From the NCBI RefSeq assembly GCF_002994615.1, contig NZ_PVNK01000079.1, positions 1-37,125 of the forward strand: a stretch of 37,125 nt of DNA, written 5' to 3'. Both the position numbers and the translations under genes were made by a program. A model generated the notes under the pieces. It ran no database searches, was not told the DNA's origin, and was given only the letters and a program-made list of their open reading frames with translations. Origin of the DNA: Enhygromyxa salina. Lineage in GTDB: Bacteria > Myxococcota_A > Polyangia > Nannocystales > Nannocystaceae. Of this stretch, positions 15,786 through 25,447 are shown in pieces; within the stretch, counting starts at the first letter, position 1, and the number at the start of each line of letters is the position of its first letter.

Positions 15786-16730
15786 GTGAGCACCAGTCCC
15801 GATCTCAGCCACTTCGTTCAACACCGCCAGCTCGACGTCTACGAGCAGAGCATGGCGCGTCAGGGTTACGCCTACGGCGTGGATCTTCGGCGCTCGCGCT
15901 GGCTCGCGACCTCGACCGTCGGCAACGCCCTGGTCCGCACGGTCGACCGCGCGTGGCCCCGGCTCGCCGAGCACCTCCTCGCCGAGGAGCTGCTCGACGC
16001 CCAGACCGCGCCGACGAGCCTCCTGCGCGAGCTCGCGGTCCACATGAACCTCCTGCGCGCGCCGCTGCCCGCGGTTCGGCTGCTGCGGCCGCCGCAGCGC
16101 GGTCGCTGGCCGCTGGTCACGGCGATCGGGTCCACGCGCGGGAGCTCGCTGTGGCTGGTCCTCGACGCCGAGGCGCTCCTCGCTCTCGACGCGGACAAGC
16201 GCGCGTTCGTGCTCGGCGCCGGGCTCGGCCACCTCCACTGCGACCACGCGGTGTTCTTCGCCGCCCACTTCCTCGCCAACCGCCGCGAGGGCAATTCCAG
16301 CATCCGCACGCTGCAGTCGGCGCTGACGCCGTGGACCAAGGTCATGACCTTCTCGGCGGATCGCGCGGGCTTGCTCGCGTGCGGTCGCTTGGCGACCGCG
16401 GTCTCGGTGATCGAGAACCCGCCGATCGCGATCGGCGATGACCCCGAGCCGCGCTGGCTGCCGCCGCTGCCCTCGCCGGTCGAGCGGATCCAGGCGATCG
16501 AAGAATTCGCCCGCTCGTCGGTGTTTGCTCGGGTCGTGGCCATGCGCGCGCGCCAGCGTGAGCTGGCCCGCAGCGTCGGCGACGCCGCGCCCCCGAGCGT
16601 GCCCTCTGGCTCCGAGGGGCGAGCCACGCCGCCACCGGCGCCCGAACCCGAGCCGATCCACGTCCCCGCCGACGCCTGGTCCCTCGCTCGAGTCGACGCC
16701 CGCCTCACCGCTCGCCTCAACCTTCTCTGA
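15786..16730 (+). CDS. M48-like pseudo-metalloprotease, first gene of the dynamin cassette
   Basis: The 314-residue product resembles M48 metallopeptidases but lacks their active site. The region matching the zinc motif reads A145-G-L-G-H149 (GAGLGHLHCDH) instead of His-Glu-x-x-His, so the first His and the catalytic Glu are gone. The downstream motif normally carrying the third ligand, Glu-x-Ser-Ala-Asp-Arg-Ala-Gly-Leu-Leu, reads T188-F-SADRAGLLAC, with Thr for Glu. The surrounding fold signature (SSLWLVLD, then SADRAGLLA) is well kept. No signal peptide or membrane helix is obvious, so it is probably cytoplasmic. The C-terminal 60 residues are Pro-rich. The start is GTG 15786 without a strong Shine-Dalgarno. 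The next gene begins 5 bp after the stop, so it likely serves the GTPases, perhaps as a scaffold or substrate adaptor; this is inference. Confidence 0.8.
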   Translation: MSTSPDLSHFVQHRQLDVYEQSMARQGYAYGVDLRRSRWLATSTVGNALVRTVDRAWPRLAEHLLAEELLDAQTAPTSLLRELAVHMNLLRAPLPAVRLLRPPQRGRWPLVTAIGSTRGSSLWLVLDAEALLALDADKRAFVLGAGLGHLHCDHAVFFAAHFLANRREGNSSIRTLQSALTPWTKVMTFSADRAGLLACGRLATAVSVIENPPIAIGDDPEPRWLPPLPSPVERIQAIEEFARSSVFARVVAMRARQRELARSVGDAAPPSVPSGSEGRATPPPAPEPEPIHVPADAWSLARVDARLTARLNLL

Positions 16731-16735
16731 CGACC

Positions 16736-19114
16736 ATGCTGGACGATCTCCCACCCCCCTCGAGCTCGGCGTCACCCTCGGCGTCACCCTCGGCCGGCAT
16801 CGCCGCGCTGGCCGACGCCGCGACCCGACTGTCTCAACTCGCGACCGAGCTCGGGCACCGAGACGTCGCCGAGGCGATCCGCGACGACGCCAAGCGCCGC
16901 CTCGACGACGGCCGCGTGCGCGTCGTGGTCCTCGGCGAGATCAAGCACGGCAAGACCACGCTGATCAACGCCCTGCTCGGCGAGGCCCTGCTGCCGGTCG
17001 GCGTGACCCCGACGACCGGGGCCGTGGTTGCGATCCGCGTCGACCCCGAGCAGACCCGGACGGGGACCTATCTCCTGGCCCCAAGCGGCGAGCGCAGCGA
17101 GCTCGACGCCGAGCGCTTCGAGGCCCTCGCGCGCGGCAAAGATCACGACCAGGCCCGCCGCGTCCCCGAGCTGCTCGTCGACCCCGAGCGCCTGCCCGCG
17201 ACCCTCGAGCTGATCGACACGCCCGGCTTCAACGACATCGATCGCTTCCGCGCCGCCGTCAGCCGCAGCGAGCTCCCCCGCGCCGACGTGCTCGTGCTGG
17301 TCCTCGACGCGACCCAGGTCCTCAGCCGCAGCGAGCTCGGGCTGATCCGCGACGCGATCGCGGCGGTCGGGGGCCTCGGCGACAGCGGGGCCCGCTGCGT
17401 GCTGGTCATCAACCGCATCGATCTGGTCCCCGAAGACGAGCGCGCGCGGATCGTCGAGCACATCCGCACCGAGCTGAAGACCGTCATCCCCGGCGAGCTC
17501 GAGCCCTACCTGACCGACTCGAAGACCGCCCTGCGCGAGCCCGAGTCCGAGGCCGAGCCGGCCCGCGCGCTCGCCCGGCTGCGCGACGAGCTGTTCGGCC
17601 TCGCCGGCCGCGGCCGCGAGATCCTCCCGGCCCGCGCTCGTTCGGCGCTGCTTCGCCACGCCAGGCTGCTCGGCTACAACGCCGCGATCCAGGCCCGGGC
17701 CCTGCGCCTCGAGCACGGCCAGATCGCGACAGAGATCGACGCCGTCGAGCAGGCCATGGCCGAGCGCCCCGCAGATCTCGCGAGCTTGCGCAAGATGATC
17801 GCCGAGGCCGGCGGGCGCATCGTCGAGGCCAGCGAGGAGCGCCTGACCAAGTTCCGGGCCGAGCTCGAGGAGGCCGCCCGCGCGCAGATCCACTCGGCCG
17901 ACATCAACACCCTCACCCAGGTCGTCCCGGGCGCGATCCAAGACGCGTTCTTGGAGTTCGTTCACCACGAGAGCGAGCGCCTCCGGGCCGAGCTCGAGCA
18001 GCTGACCCGCGACGTGTTCGCGACCTGCGGCGAGCTCGCCCGCCGCCGCCTGACCGAGGCGACCTTGCCCTTGAGCTTCCGCGGGCCCGGGATCTACGTC
18101 GAGCCGCCCGCGATCCTGATCGAAGTTGGGATGGTCGCGCTCGGTCTGGTCGGGACCGTGATCTGGTACTTCGGCAACACGATGACGGGGATGGTCATGA
18201 CCATCGCCTCGCCGCTGACGACCGTGATCCTGCGCGAGAAGACCGTCCGCGACGCCCGCGAGCAGGCCCGCGACGCCCTGCCCGAGGCCCTCGATCGCGC
18301 GATCGAGCAGCTGCGCGAGACCATGGGCGAGGTCGTCGCTCGCCACGGCGGGGGCCTCGACGAGCACCTGATGCTCGCCGACCACGCGCTGTCCGAGCAG
18401 CTGCTCGACAGCCTCCGCCGGGCCGAGCAGCGCCTCGCCGACCACGAGCGACGCGTCGCCAAGCTCCTCGGTCAGCCCGCGCCGACCGAAGCGCCAACCA
18501 ACGCCGCGACCAGCGACGAGGCTGGCGCGCCCGACGAGGCCTCCGAGCCCGAGACCTCCGAGCCCGAGTCCTCCGAGCCCTCCGCGACCGAGGCCTCCGA
18601 GTCCGAGTCCTCCGAGCCCGAGTCCTCCGCGACCAAGGCCTCCGAGCCCGAGTCCTCCGAGCCCTCCGAGCACGAGCCCTCCGAGCCCGAGTCCTCCGCG
18701 ACCAAGGCCTCCGAACCCGAGCCCTCCGAGTCCTCCGCGACCGAGGCCTCCGCGACCAAGGCCTCCGAGAGCTCCGAGGGCTCCGAGCCCGAGCCCTCCG
18801 AGCCCGAGTCCTCCGAGTCCTCCGCGACCAAGGCCTCCGAACCCGAGTCCTCCGAGCCCTCCGCGACCGAGCCCGCCAAGCCCGAGCCCTCCGCGACCGA
18901 GGACAAAGCCGCCCCCCGACGCGCGAGCGAGGACGCGGGCGAGGCAGCCCCGCCCGAGTCCGGGCCCGAGCGCCTGCGCCAGCGGGTCGCGGCCGCGGCC
19001 CAGGCCGAGTTCGACCTGCTCGAGCGCCGGCTCGAGGCGATCGCGGACGAGCTCGAGTCCCTGAACCTCGACCCCGAGCACCCACCCGAGACGGCGCCGC
19101 CGATCCTCCACTGA
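16736..19114 (+). CDS. Dynamin-like GTPase with membrane hairpin and Ser/Glu/Pro repeat
   Basis: This is a dynamin-superfamily-type large GTPase of 792 residues. Nucleotide-binding motifs are complete: P-loop G67-EIKHG-K73-TT, a Thr-rich switch I (TPTTGAVV), D161-TPG in GFND context, and N226-RID for guanine recognition. A long helical region follows, then about 40 hydrophobic residues around 459-499 ([16 protein letters not shown] and [12 protein letters not shown]), probably a membrane-inserting hairpin. Residues of about 600-722 are a Ser/Glu/Pro repeat, and the last 60 residues form a predicted coiled coil ([20 protein letters not shown]). Bacterial dynamin-like proteins often occur as tandem pairs that co-assemble on membranes, and the next gene is a second such GTPase, 16 bp downstream. 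Function in cell-envelope or membrane repair, or in defence, is plausible but not shown. Confidence 0.88.
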   Translation: MLDDLPPPSSSASPSASPSAGIAALADAATRLSQLATELGHRDVAEAIRDDAKRRLDDGRVRVVVLGEIKHGKTTLINALLGEALLPVGVTPTTGAVVAIRVDPEQTRTGTYLLAPSGERSELDAERFEALARGKDHDQARRVPELLVDPERLPATLELIDTPGFNDIDRFRAAVSRSELPRADVLVLVLDATQVLSRSELGLIRDAIAAVGGLGDSGARCVLVINRIDLVPEDERARIVEHIRTELKTVIPGELEPYLTDSKTALREPESEAEPARALARLRDELFGLAGRGREILPARARSALLRHARLLGYNAAIQARALRLEHGQIATEIDAVEQAMAERPADLASLRKMIAEAGGRIVEASEERLTKFRAELEEAARAQIHSADINTLTQVVPGAIQDAFLEFVHHESERLRAELEQLTRDVFATCGELARRRLTEATLPLSFRGPGIYVEPPAILIEVGMVALGLVGTVIWYFGNTMTGMVMTIASPLTTVILREKTVRDAREQARDALPEALDRAIEQLRETMGEVVARHGGGLDEHLMLADHALSEQLLDSLRRAEQRLADHERRVAKLLGQPAPTEAPTNAATSDEAGAPDEASEPETSEPESSEPSATEASESESSEPESSATKASEPESSEPSEHEPSEPESSATKASEPEPSESSATEASATKASESSEGSEPEPSEPESSESSATKASEPESSEPSATEPAKPEPSATEDKAAPRRASEDAGEAAPPESGPERLRQRVAAAAQAEFDLLERRLEAIADELESLNLDPEHPPETAPPILH
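18541..18900 (+). repeat. Coding repeat for Ser/Glu/Pro/Ala/Thr tract in the first GTPase
   Basis: In-frame blocks such as tccgagcccgagtcc and tccgcgaccaaggcc are shuffled about twenty times and encode [10 protein letters not shown] and SEPS units. Unlike the flanking sequence, TCC is the dominant serine codon here, which supports expansion by duplication rather than slow divergence. Confidence 0.85.
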
Positions 19115-19130
19115 CACGGACGTCGAACAC

Positions 19131-22100
19131 ATGGCCGACGACGACAGCAACCCCTTCGGTGAGGCCGGCAAGCAGGCCCGAGACTGGGCTCGCAAGATCA
19201 AGCTCAAGAACGTCGGCGACACCCTCGGCGGGTGGGCCCGCAAGGTCCGCGACTACGCCGTCGAGGTGTCCGAGAGCGTCGGCGTGCCCGAGGCCGTGCG
19301 CGACGCGACCGAGCAGGCCCGAGCCATGCGCCTCGCCGGTGACGCCGAACAAGCGCGCGCCGTCTTGCGCGAGCTGATCGACGTCCACCGCGACGAGCCC
19401 GCGCTGATCAACGCGCTCGCCCTGACCGCCGTCCACGAGCGCCTGATCGACGGTCGGGTCCCCGGCGGCCTCGCCGTGCTGCGCGAGCTCGCCGATCGCG
19501 TCGAGGCCAAGAAGGTCCCCGCCATGCACCTCGTCGAGGCCGCCGAGGCCCTGCGCGAGGCCGACCAGCCCGGCCAGACGATCGACACCCTGCGCCGCGC
19601 CGACCGGCCCCTCGCGCGGCTCGGCTCCCAAGACCTGGTCGAGGCCCGGCTGCTCGAGCACCTGCTCGCGGCCGCGGCCCACCGCCGCCTCGGCTCCCCC
19701 GACCGCGCGATCCGAGAGGTCCGCAAGGCCGCGGCCTCGCTGCCGCCGACGGCCGGCGAGGGCCTCCGCCACCTGACCCTGGTCATCGGCGTCGATCAGC
19801 TCCTCGCCGACGGGCGGATCGTCGAGGCCGAGCGGTGGATTCGCAGCGCCCACCAGCGCCGGCTCGACGGGGCCCGCGTCGCCGCCGGGCAGCGACACGA
19901 CGAGGCCCGCGGCGAGACCGAGGCCGAGGCCGAAGCCGAAGCCGGGGCCGACGGCGCCCAAGCAGAGGACACGGCGACGATCGAAGCGGACGCCACGACC
20001 GTCGAGCCCCCCGAGGCGCCCCCCGTCGACGAGCGCCTCAGCGTGCTCGAGCAGGCCCTGCTCGCGCGCGTGCTCGCGGCCCGCGGCGAGCGAGCCCGCG
20101 CCGCCGCCCTGCTCGACGAGCTCCCCGATGAAGAGCGCGAGCGCGAGCTCGACCCGCTCCTGCATGAGCTTCGTGTTCGCGTCGCGATCGCCGCGACCGA
20201 CGGCGACCGGGCCCGCCACGAGGCCCTGCGCTTCTTGCAGCTCGGCGCCCAAGACCCCGAGCGCCTGCGCCTGTGGGCCCTCGCCGAGCTCCGCTATGGC
20301 AGCGACCCGACGACCGCGCCAACAGCCGAGCCGACAGCCGCGCCCACAGCCGCGCCCACGACCGACGAGGCCTCGAGCTCCGCGGTGATCCAGAGCCTGC
20401 TGCGCGCGCTCGAGGCCGCGCCCGCCCACGCCCGCGCGGCCCATGCCCAAGAGCTCGCCCACGTCGCGCTGCGCTACGAGGATTTCTCCGACACGGTCCA
20501 CGCGGCGCTCGCGGCCGTGCGTCGCGAGCAGCACGATCTCGTCGGCGAGGAGCTGCGCCTCCACCGAGTCCGGACCGCGCTGCACCGAGCCCTGCGCGAG
20601 GGTCGGGGCCTCGCCGGCCTCGACCCCGAGGTCGCCAAGCTGTTCGACGCCGAGGCCGGGCCGCCCTACCGCCTGCGCAGCCAGCCCGAGCTCGCCCACG
20701 TCCTCGGCCCCGACGAGCTCAGCCCGCTGCGAGATCCGCTCCGCCGCGAGTGCCTCGTCGCCGCCCAGCGCGAGCTCGCGATCGCCGAGCGCACGATGCT
20801 CGACGGCCCCGCCCACCTCGACGCCGTCGAGCGAGCCCTGGTCGCCGCCCTGATCCAAGATCCCGAGCTCGCCGTCGCCCGGCGACGCCTCGCCGAGCTG
20901 ACCCGCCCGGCCGTCGGCGAGCGCCTCGAAGACCTGCTCGCGGCCGCGACCGAGCTGCTCGCGCGGCTGCCCGAAGAGGTCCTCGGGCTCCCGGTCCGCG
21001 GCGGCCAGGCAGCGCTCGAGAAGGTCATCGCCGCGCGCGAGCGCCTCGCCCGACCGCTGACAATCGCGATCATGGGCGAGTTCTCGGCCGGCAAGAGCAC
21101 CTTCGTCAACGCCCTGCTCGGCGAGGCCGTCGCGCCGATGGGCGTGCTGCCGACGACCAACACGATCAACGTGTTTCGGCGCGGGACCGGCCGCGGCGCC
21201 CGGGTCCACTACCGCGACGCGAGCATCTCGACGGTCAGCGCCGACGAGCTCGATCCCTACCTGCGCAACCTCGACGACGAAGAGGCCAACCGCATTCGTC
21301 ACCTCGAGATCGACCGCGTCGGTGAGCGCATGGGCGACGCGGCGGTCGTCGACACGCCCGGGCTCAACGCCCTCGACGAGTATCACGAGAAGGTCGCGCG
21401 GGCGTTCATCGAAGAGGCCGACGCCGTGGTCTGGATCTTCTCCGCGACCCAGGGCGGGACCGCGACCGAGGCCGGGATCCTCGGCGAGCTGCGCGAGGGC
21501 GGGCGCTCGGTCCTCGGCGTGCTCAACAAGGTCGACACCCTCGACTCCGAGGCCGACCGCGAGGAGCTCGCCGACTACCTCCGCGAGCAGCTCGGCGAGG
21601 TCCTCGTCGAGGTCTTGCCGCTCTCGGCCACCGCGGCCCTCGCCCATCGCACCCAGCCCGAGGCCCCGGACGCCGCCAACGCTCCCGACCCCTTCGCGGT
21701 CGTCGACGACGCCCTCGAGCGCTGGTTTTTGCGCCGCGCTCGCGAGCTCAAGGCCGACCTCACCCGCCGACGCCTGCGCGAGGCCCTCGACCAGGCCAAG
21801 GCCAGCGTCGAGGCGACCGCCGCCGCGCTCGAGGCTCGCGCAGGTCGCGAGGCGCTCTCGGTCGCGCTCGCCCGGGCGACCGCGGCGCTCGGCAAGTTCT
21901 CCGAGGATCTCCACGAAGGCCTGCTCGACCTCGACGAACTGCTCGCCCGCGAGGCCCTCGCGATCGGCATCGTCGAAGCCGGCGAGGGGACCCGCCGCAA
22001 GGTCGACGAGCAAGACGGCGAGTACCTCGACGCGACCCTCGAAGACGCCGCGATGCGCCTCCTCCAAGACCAGCTCGGGCGCCTGACCGGCGAGCACGAG

Positions 22101-22430
22101 GTCCTCGCCAACTTGCTCGTCGAGCGCCTCGTCCCCTGGGCGCGTGGCTACCTCGCGGGCCTCGCAGCCCGGGGCTTCGCCCGCGAGCTCATCGCGACCC
22201 ACGGCCGCGCGGCCAACCGCGGGGAGCGAGCGCTTCGCGACGCGCTGCGCGGAGGCCTGCGCCCGCTCGCCGACGACTGGCGCGTCGCCACGCGCGAACA
22301 ATTTCGTGAGCTCGAGCGAGCCCTCGCGCGCGCGCGCCAACGATCGACGAGCGCGCCGCGTGCCGAAGCGCTGCGCCTGCGCACCTCCGTCCTCGTCGGA
22401 CTCGAGGGCCTGCTCGACGCGACCAACTGA
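19131..22430 (+). CDS. Dynamin-like GTPase with long N-terminal TPR-like helical domain
   Basis: The 1099-residue product fuses about 600 residues of helical, TPR-like sequence (DAEQARAVLRELIDVHRDEP, and similar helices) to a dynamin-like GTPase. A Glu/Ala-rich and a Pro/Thr-rich linker interrupt the N-terminal part at about residues 260-300 and 390-420. The GTPase has P-loop G649-EFSAG-K655-ST, switch I LPTTNTI, D741-TPGLNA and N799-KVD, followed by about 240 residues of helical sequence without an obvious membrane helix. The lack of a hairpin here and its presence in the preceding GTPase suggest the pair works as a heteromer, with this protein as the cytosolic partner. The start is ATG 19131. 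The gene ends the cassette; 111 bp separates it from hisH. Confidence 0.88.
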   Translation: MADDDSNPFGEAGKQARDWARKIKLKNVGDTLGGWARKVRDYAVEVSESVGVPEAVRDATEQARAMRLAGDAEQARAVLRELIDVHRDEPALINALALTAVHERLIDGRVPGGLAVLRELADRVEAKKVPAMHLVEAAEALREADQPGQTIDTLRRADRPLARLGSQDLVEARLLEHLLAAAAHRRLGSPDRAIREVRKAAASLPPTAGEGLRHLTLVIGVDQLLADGRIVEAERWIRSAHQRRLDGARVAAGQRHDEARGETEAEAEAEAGADGAQAEDTATIEADATTVEPPEAPPVDERLSVLEQALLARVLAARGERARAAALLDELPDEERERELDPLLHELRVRVAIAATDGDRARHEALRFLQLGAQDPERLRLWALAELRYGSDPTTAPTAEPTAAPTAAPTTDEASSSAVIQSLLRALEAAPAHARAAHAQELAHVALRYEDFSDTVHAALAAVRREQHDLVGEELRLHRVRTALHRALREGRGLAGLDPEVAKLFDAEAGPPYRLRSQPELAHVLGPDELSPLRDPLRRECLVAAQRELAIAERTMLDGPAHLDAVERALVAALIQDPELAVARRRLAELTRPAVGERLEDLLAAATELLARLPEEVLGLPVRGGQAALEKVIAARERLARPLTIAIMGEFSAGKSTFVNALLGEAVAPMGVLPTTNTINVFRRGTGRGARVHYRDASISTVSADELDPYLRNLDDEEANRIRHLEIDRVGERMGDAAVVDTPGLNALDEYHEKVARAFIEEADAVVWIFSATQGGTATEAGILGELREGGRSVLGVLNKVDTLDSEADREELADYLREQLGEVLVEVLPLSATAALAHRTQPEAPDAANAPDPFAVVDDALERWFLRRARELKADLTRRRLREALDQAKASVEATAAALEARAGREALSVALARATAALGKFSEDLHEGLLDLDELLAREALAIGIVEAGEGTRRKVDEQDGEYLDATLEDAAMRLLQDQLGRLTGEHEVLANLLVERLVPWARGYLAGLAARGFARELIATHGRAANRGERALRDALRGGLRPLADDWRVATREQFRELERALARARQRSTSAPRAEALRLRTSVLVGLEGLLDATN

Positions 22431-22541
22431 ACATCACGCTTCGCTCGCCGCGCTCACCACGCAGCTCGAAGGCTGATCAACCAACCATGTTCGCAAATCC
22501 AGGCGGATTCTGGGTCGAGATGTGTTAGAACCGCCCGACTC

Positions 22542-23162
22542 ATGGCTCGGGAATTGACCCTCGTCGACTCCGGTCTCGGCAATCTGGCCAGCGTTGAACG
22601 CGCGCTCATCCAGGTTGGCTCCGCGACCCAGATCACCGACGACCCAGACAAGGTCGCGACCTCGAGAATCGTCGTTTTCCCGGGTCAGGGGACCTTTGGG
22701 AAGCAAACCGACAACATCGTGAGCGGCGCGATGGGCGAGGCCATGCGCATGGTGATCCAGCGCGGCGACCCCTTCTTGGGCATCTGCCTCGGCATGCAGA
22801 TGCTGTTCGAGGGCTCCGAAGAAGCTGGCGGGCACAAGGGCCTCGGCATCCTCAAGGGCCAGTGCCGACGCTTCCCAGAGAGCATGACCACGGCCGAGGG
22901 AGATCGCGTGCGGAAACTCAAGATTCCGCACATGGGCTGGAACGAGGTCCAGCCCTCGGGCGAGCACTACTACTTCGTCCACAGCTACTACGTCGACGCG
23001 GCCGAGTCCTCGGACGTGATGTGGTCCACGACCTACGGCGACATCACCTTCGCCTCCGCGATCCGCCGCGACAACATCTACGGCTGCCAATTCCACCCGG
23101 AGAAGAGCCAGCAGTCCGGGCTCCGCTTCCTCCGGGCGTTCTTGCTCGGGAGCCGCCAATAG
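22542..23162 (+). CDS. hisH: Imidazole glycerol phosphate synthase, glutamine amidotransferase subunit HisH
   Basis: HisH hydrolyses glutamine and channels ammonia to HisF for closure of the imidazole ring. The 206-residue protein has the class I amidotransferase triad: Cys82 in GICLGMQ, and His185 and Glu187 in FHPEKS. The PGQGTFGK segment near residues 47-54 corresponds to the usual oxyanion region. It opens a run of histidine genes; hisA begins immediately after its stop codon. The 111-bp upstream gap is lower in GC and may hold the promoter of the operon, though no clear -35/-10 pair was seen. hisG, hisD, hisC and hisB are not in this window. Confidence 0.96.
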   Translation: MARELTLVDSGLGNLASVERALIQVGSATQITDDPDKVATSRIVVFPGQGTFGKQTDNIVSGAMGEAMRMVIQRGDPFLGICLGMQMLFEGSEEAGGHKGLGILKGQCRRFPESMTTAEGDRVRKLKIPHMGWNEVQPSGEHYYFVHSYYVDAAESSDVMWSTTYGDITFASAIRRDNIYGCQFHPEKSQQSGLRFLRAFLLGSRQ

Positions 23163-23909
23163 GTGCTGGTGATCCCGGCGATCGATCTCCTCGAAGGACG
23201 GGCGGTCCGCCTGGCCAAGGGCGATCGAGCGCGAGCAACCACGTACTCCCACGATCCCTGCGGCCTCGCCAGGCAGTTCGTCCGGGCCGGAGCCAGGCGA
23301 CTTCACGTCGTGGACCTCGACGGCGCGTTCGCGGGCCAGCCGGCCCAGGTCGAGCTCATCCGCCGCCTCTTGAACGCCGCCCGCGAGGCCGCAGACCCGT
23401 CGAAGCCCGTCGAGCTCGAAGTCGGCGGGGGCATCCGCGACGCCGCGGCCGTCGAGACTCTGATCGAAGCTGGCGTCGACAAGGTCGTGGTCGGGACCCT
23501 CGCCGTGCGCGAGCCAAAGCTCGTGGCCGAGCTGTGCCGCGCTCACCCCAGCGCGATCATCGTCGCGATCGACGCCCGCGACGGCCTCGTCTCGATCGAG
23601 GGCTGGCGCGAGACCTCCACGGTCCCGGCGGCCCAGCTCGCCTGCCAGGCGGCCGAGTGGGGCGCCGCCGGGCTCCTGTTCACCGACATCAGCCGCGACG
23701 GTCTCCAGGTCGGCCCCGCCGTCGAGTCGACCGCCGCGGTCCAGGCCGAGGTCGACCGCGTGGGCCCGATCGACGTGATCGCCAGCGGCGGCGTCGGCTC
23801 GCTCGAACATCTCGACGCGCTCGCAGCCGCGGGCGTCCGCGCCGTGATCTGCGGCCGGGCGCTCTACGAGCACAGCTTCACCCTCGAGGAGGCTCTCGCC
23901 CGATGTTAA
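23163..23909 (+). CDS. hisA: Phosphoribosylformimino-5-aminoimidazole carboxamide ribotide isomerase HisA
   Basis: HisA converts ProFAR to PRFAR by an Amadori rearrangement. The 248-residue (beta/alpha)8 barrel has the catalytic Asp8 in [12 protein letters not shown] and the second Asp at about 137 in [10 protein letters not shown], and the phosphate-binding GGGIRD and [11 protein letters not shown] motifs. The start is GTG 23163, directly after the hisH stop; GTG 23169 is a less likely alternative. Its last codons overlap the hisF ATG by 7 bp. Confidence 0.95.
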   Translation: MLVIPAIDLLEGRAVRLAKGDRARATTYSHDPCGLARQFVRAGARRLHVVDLDGAFAGQPAQVELIRRLLNAAREAADPSKPVELEVGGGIRDAAAVETLIEAGVDKVVVGTLAVREPKLVAELCRAHPSAIIVAIDARDGLVSIEGWRETSTVPAAQLACQAAEWGAAGLLFTDISRDGLQVGPAVESTAAVQAEVDRVGPIDVIASGGVGSLEHLDALAAAGVRAVICGRALYEHSFTLEEALARC

Positions 23910-24706
23910 AACGCCGCATTATCCCCTGCCTAGACGTCAAGAACGGCCGCGTGGTCAAGGGTGTCCACTTCAAGGGCCTGCGCGACACGGGCGATCCGGT
24001 CGAGGCCGCCCGCGCCTACGACCGCCAGGGCGCCGACGAGATCTGCCTGCTCGACATCACCGCGACGACCGAGGGTCGCGAGAATTTCGTCGACGTCGTC
24101 CGCCACGTCGCGCCACAGATCTTCTGTCCGCTGACGGTCGGCGGCGGCATCCGCCGCGAGGACGACGTCCGCCGCCTGCTCAACGCTGGCGCCGACAAGG
24201 TCGCCGTCAACTCGGCCGCGGTCACCTCGCCGCCGCTGATCAAGCGCCTCGCCAAGCGCTACGGCAGCCAGGCGATCGTCGTCGCCGTCGACGTCAAGCG
24301 CATGGACGCCCTCCCCCGCGACGAGGAGCCGCTCTACGAGGTCGTGATCCACGGCGGCACCCGCTCGACCGGGCTCGAGGCCCTGCGCTGGTGTGAGCAG
24401 GTCACCGAGCTCGGCGCCGGCGAGATCCTCCTGACCTCGATGGACAAGGACGGCACCCGCGACGGCTACGACCTCTGGATCACCCGCGAGGTCGCCCGCC
24501 GCGTGCCCGTGCCGGTCATCGCCAGCGGCGGCGTCGGCTCGCTCGAGCACCTGCGCCAGGGCCTCGCGCTCGGCGAAGGTGAGGCCGACGCGGCCCTCGC
24601 CGCCTCGATCTTCCACTTTGGGCTGTTCACGATCGCCCAGGCCAAGCAGTACCTGCTCGAGCACGGGCTCCCGGTCCGGCCCCCCGCCACCCGCCACGCG
24701 GCCTGA
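23903..24706 (+). CDS. hisF: Imidazole glycerol phosphate synthase, cyclase subunit HisF
   Basis: HisF uses ammonia from HisH to turn PRFAR into imidazole glycerol phosphate and AICAR. The 267-residue barrel has both catalytic aspartates at their canonical positions, Asp11 ([15 protein letters not shown]) and Asp130 (VVAVDVKR), and the phosphate-binding GGGIR and [11 protein letters not shown] motifs. Its ATG (23903) overlaps the end of hisA, with GAGGAGG about 10 bases upstream. The long open frame continuing upstream in this frame is not coding. HisA and HisF lie side by side, as expected for two barrels derived from a common ancestor. Confidence 0.97.
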   Translation: MLKRRIIPCLDVKNGRVVKGVHFKGLRDTGDPVEAARAYDRQGADEICLLDITATTEGRENFVDVVRHVAPQIFCPLTVGGGIRREDDVRRLLNAGADKVAVNSAAVTSPPLIKRLAKRYGSQAIVVAVDVKRMDALPRDEEPLYEVVIHGGTRSTGLEALRWCEQVTELGAGEILLTSMDKDGTRDGYDLWITREVARRVPVPVIASGGVGSLEHLRQGLALGEGEADAALAASIFHFGLFTIAQAKQYLLEHGLPVRPPATRHAA

Positions 24707-24727
24707 GTTGGGGTAGGTCTGGCCCCG

Positions 24728-25447
24728 ATGTCCGAGTCCCTCGACGCGCTGTGGTCGACGCTCGCGCCTGACGCCGCGGGCCTCGTCGCCGCGATCGTCG
24801 TGCACGCCCACGACGATCGCGTGTTGATGCTCGGCTACATGAACCGCGACGCGCTCGCGGCGACCCTCGCCACGCGCAAGGTCACCTTCTTCAGCCGCTC
24901 GAAGCAGCGCCTGTGGCAAAAGGGTGAGACCTCCGGCCACACCCTCGAGCTCGCGTCGATCCGCGTCGACTGCGACGGCGACGCGCTGCTCGTCCAGGCC
25001 ACGCCGCGCGGGCCAACCTGTCACACCCAGGCCAGCTCCTGCTTTTTCAAGCTCGTCGAGCTGCCCCCGCCCGGCGCCCACGAGCCCGTCTCGATCAAGG
25101 GCGAAGACGACGGGCCCCGCCCGAACGCCGCGATCGACTCGCTGTGGCGCACGATCCTCGATCGCAAGGCCGGGCGCGGGATGACCAACCCCGAAGGTCG
25201 CAGCTACGTCCGCTCGCTGCTCGACAAGGGCGTCGACAAGATCAACGAAAAGCTCCGCGAAGAGGCCGGCGAGCTGTGCGACGCGCTCGCCGGCGAGACC
25301 GACGAGCGCGTCGTCAACGAGGCCGCGGATCTGCTCTTCCACGCCCTCGTCGGCCTCGCGGCCCGAGGCCTCGAGCCCGCCGACGTCGCCGAGGTCCTCC
25401 GCGCCCGCCACGGCCTCAGCGGCATCGACGAGAAGAACCAACGATGA
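24728..25447 (+). CDS. hisI: Bifunctional phosphoribosyl-AMP cyclohydrolase / phosphoribosyl-ATP pyrophosphatase HisIE
   Basis: This fused enzyme catalyses the second and third steps of histidine synthesis. The N-terminal cyclohydrolase half (about 1-125) has SRSKQRLWQKGETSGHTL and the metal ligands Asp81, Asp83, Asp85 and Cys82 in DCDGD, with Cys98 and Cys105 in CHTQASSC. The C-terminal pyrophosphatase half (about 135-239) has the helical MazG-like EKLREEAGELCDA motif and NEAADLLFHALV. Both halves appear intact. The gene starts 21 bp after hisF and its stop overlaps plsY by 4 bp (ATGA). Confidence 0.95.
   Translation: MSESLDALWSTLAPDAAGLVAAIVVHAHDDRVLMLGYMNRDALAATLATRKVTFFSRSKQRLWQKGETSGHTLELASIRVDCDGDALLVQATPRGPTCHTQASSCFFKLVELPPPGAHEPVSIKGEDDGPRPNAAIDSLWRTILDRKAGRGMTNPEGRSYVRSLLDKGVDKINEKLREEAGELCDALAGETDERVVNEAADLLFHALVGLAARGLEPADVAEVLRARHGLSGIDEKNQR

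Noticed and set aside
18195..22340. Very long open frame of about 1380 codons on the minus strand
   Set aside because: It lies opposite the two GTPase genes, whose motifs are unambiguous. In DNA this GC-rich the antisense frame lacks stops because of codon bias, and its product is a low-complexity Gly/Ala/Arg sequence without motifs. Similar antisense frames at 7129-9420 and 13672-15789 were rejected for the same reason.
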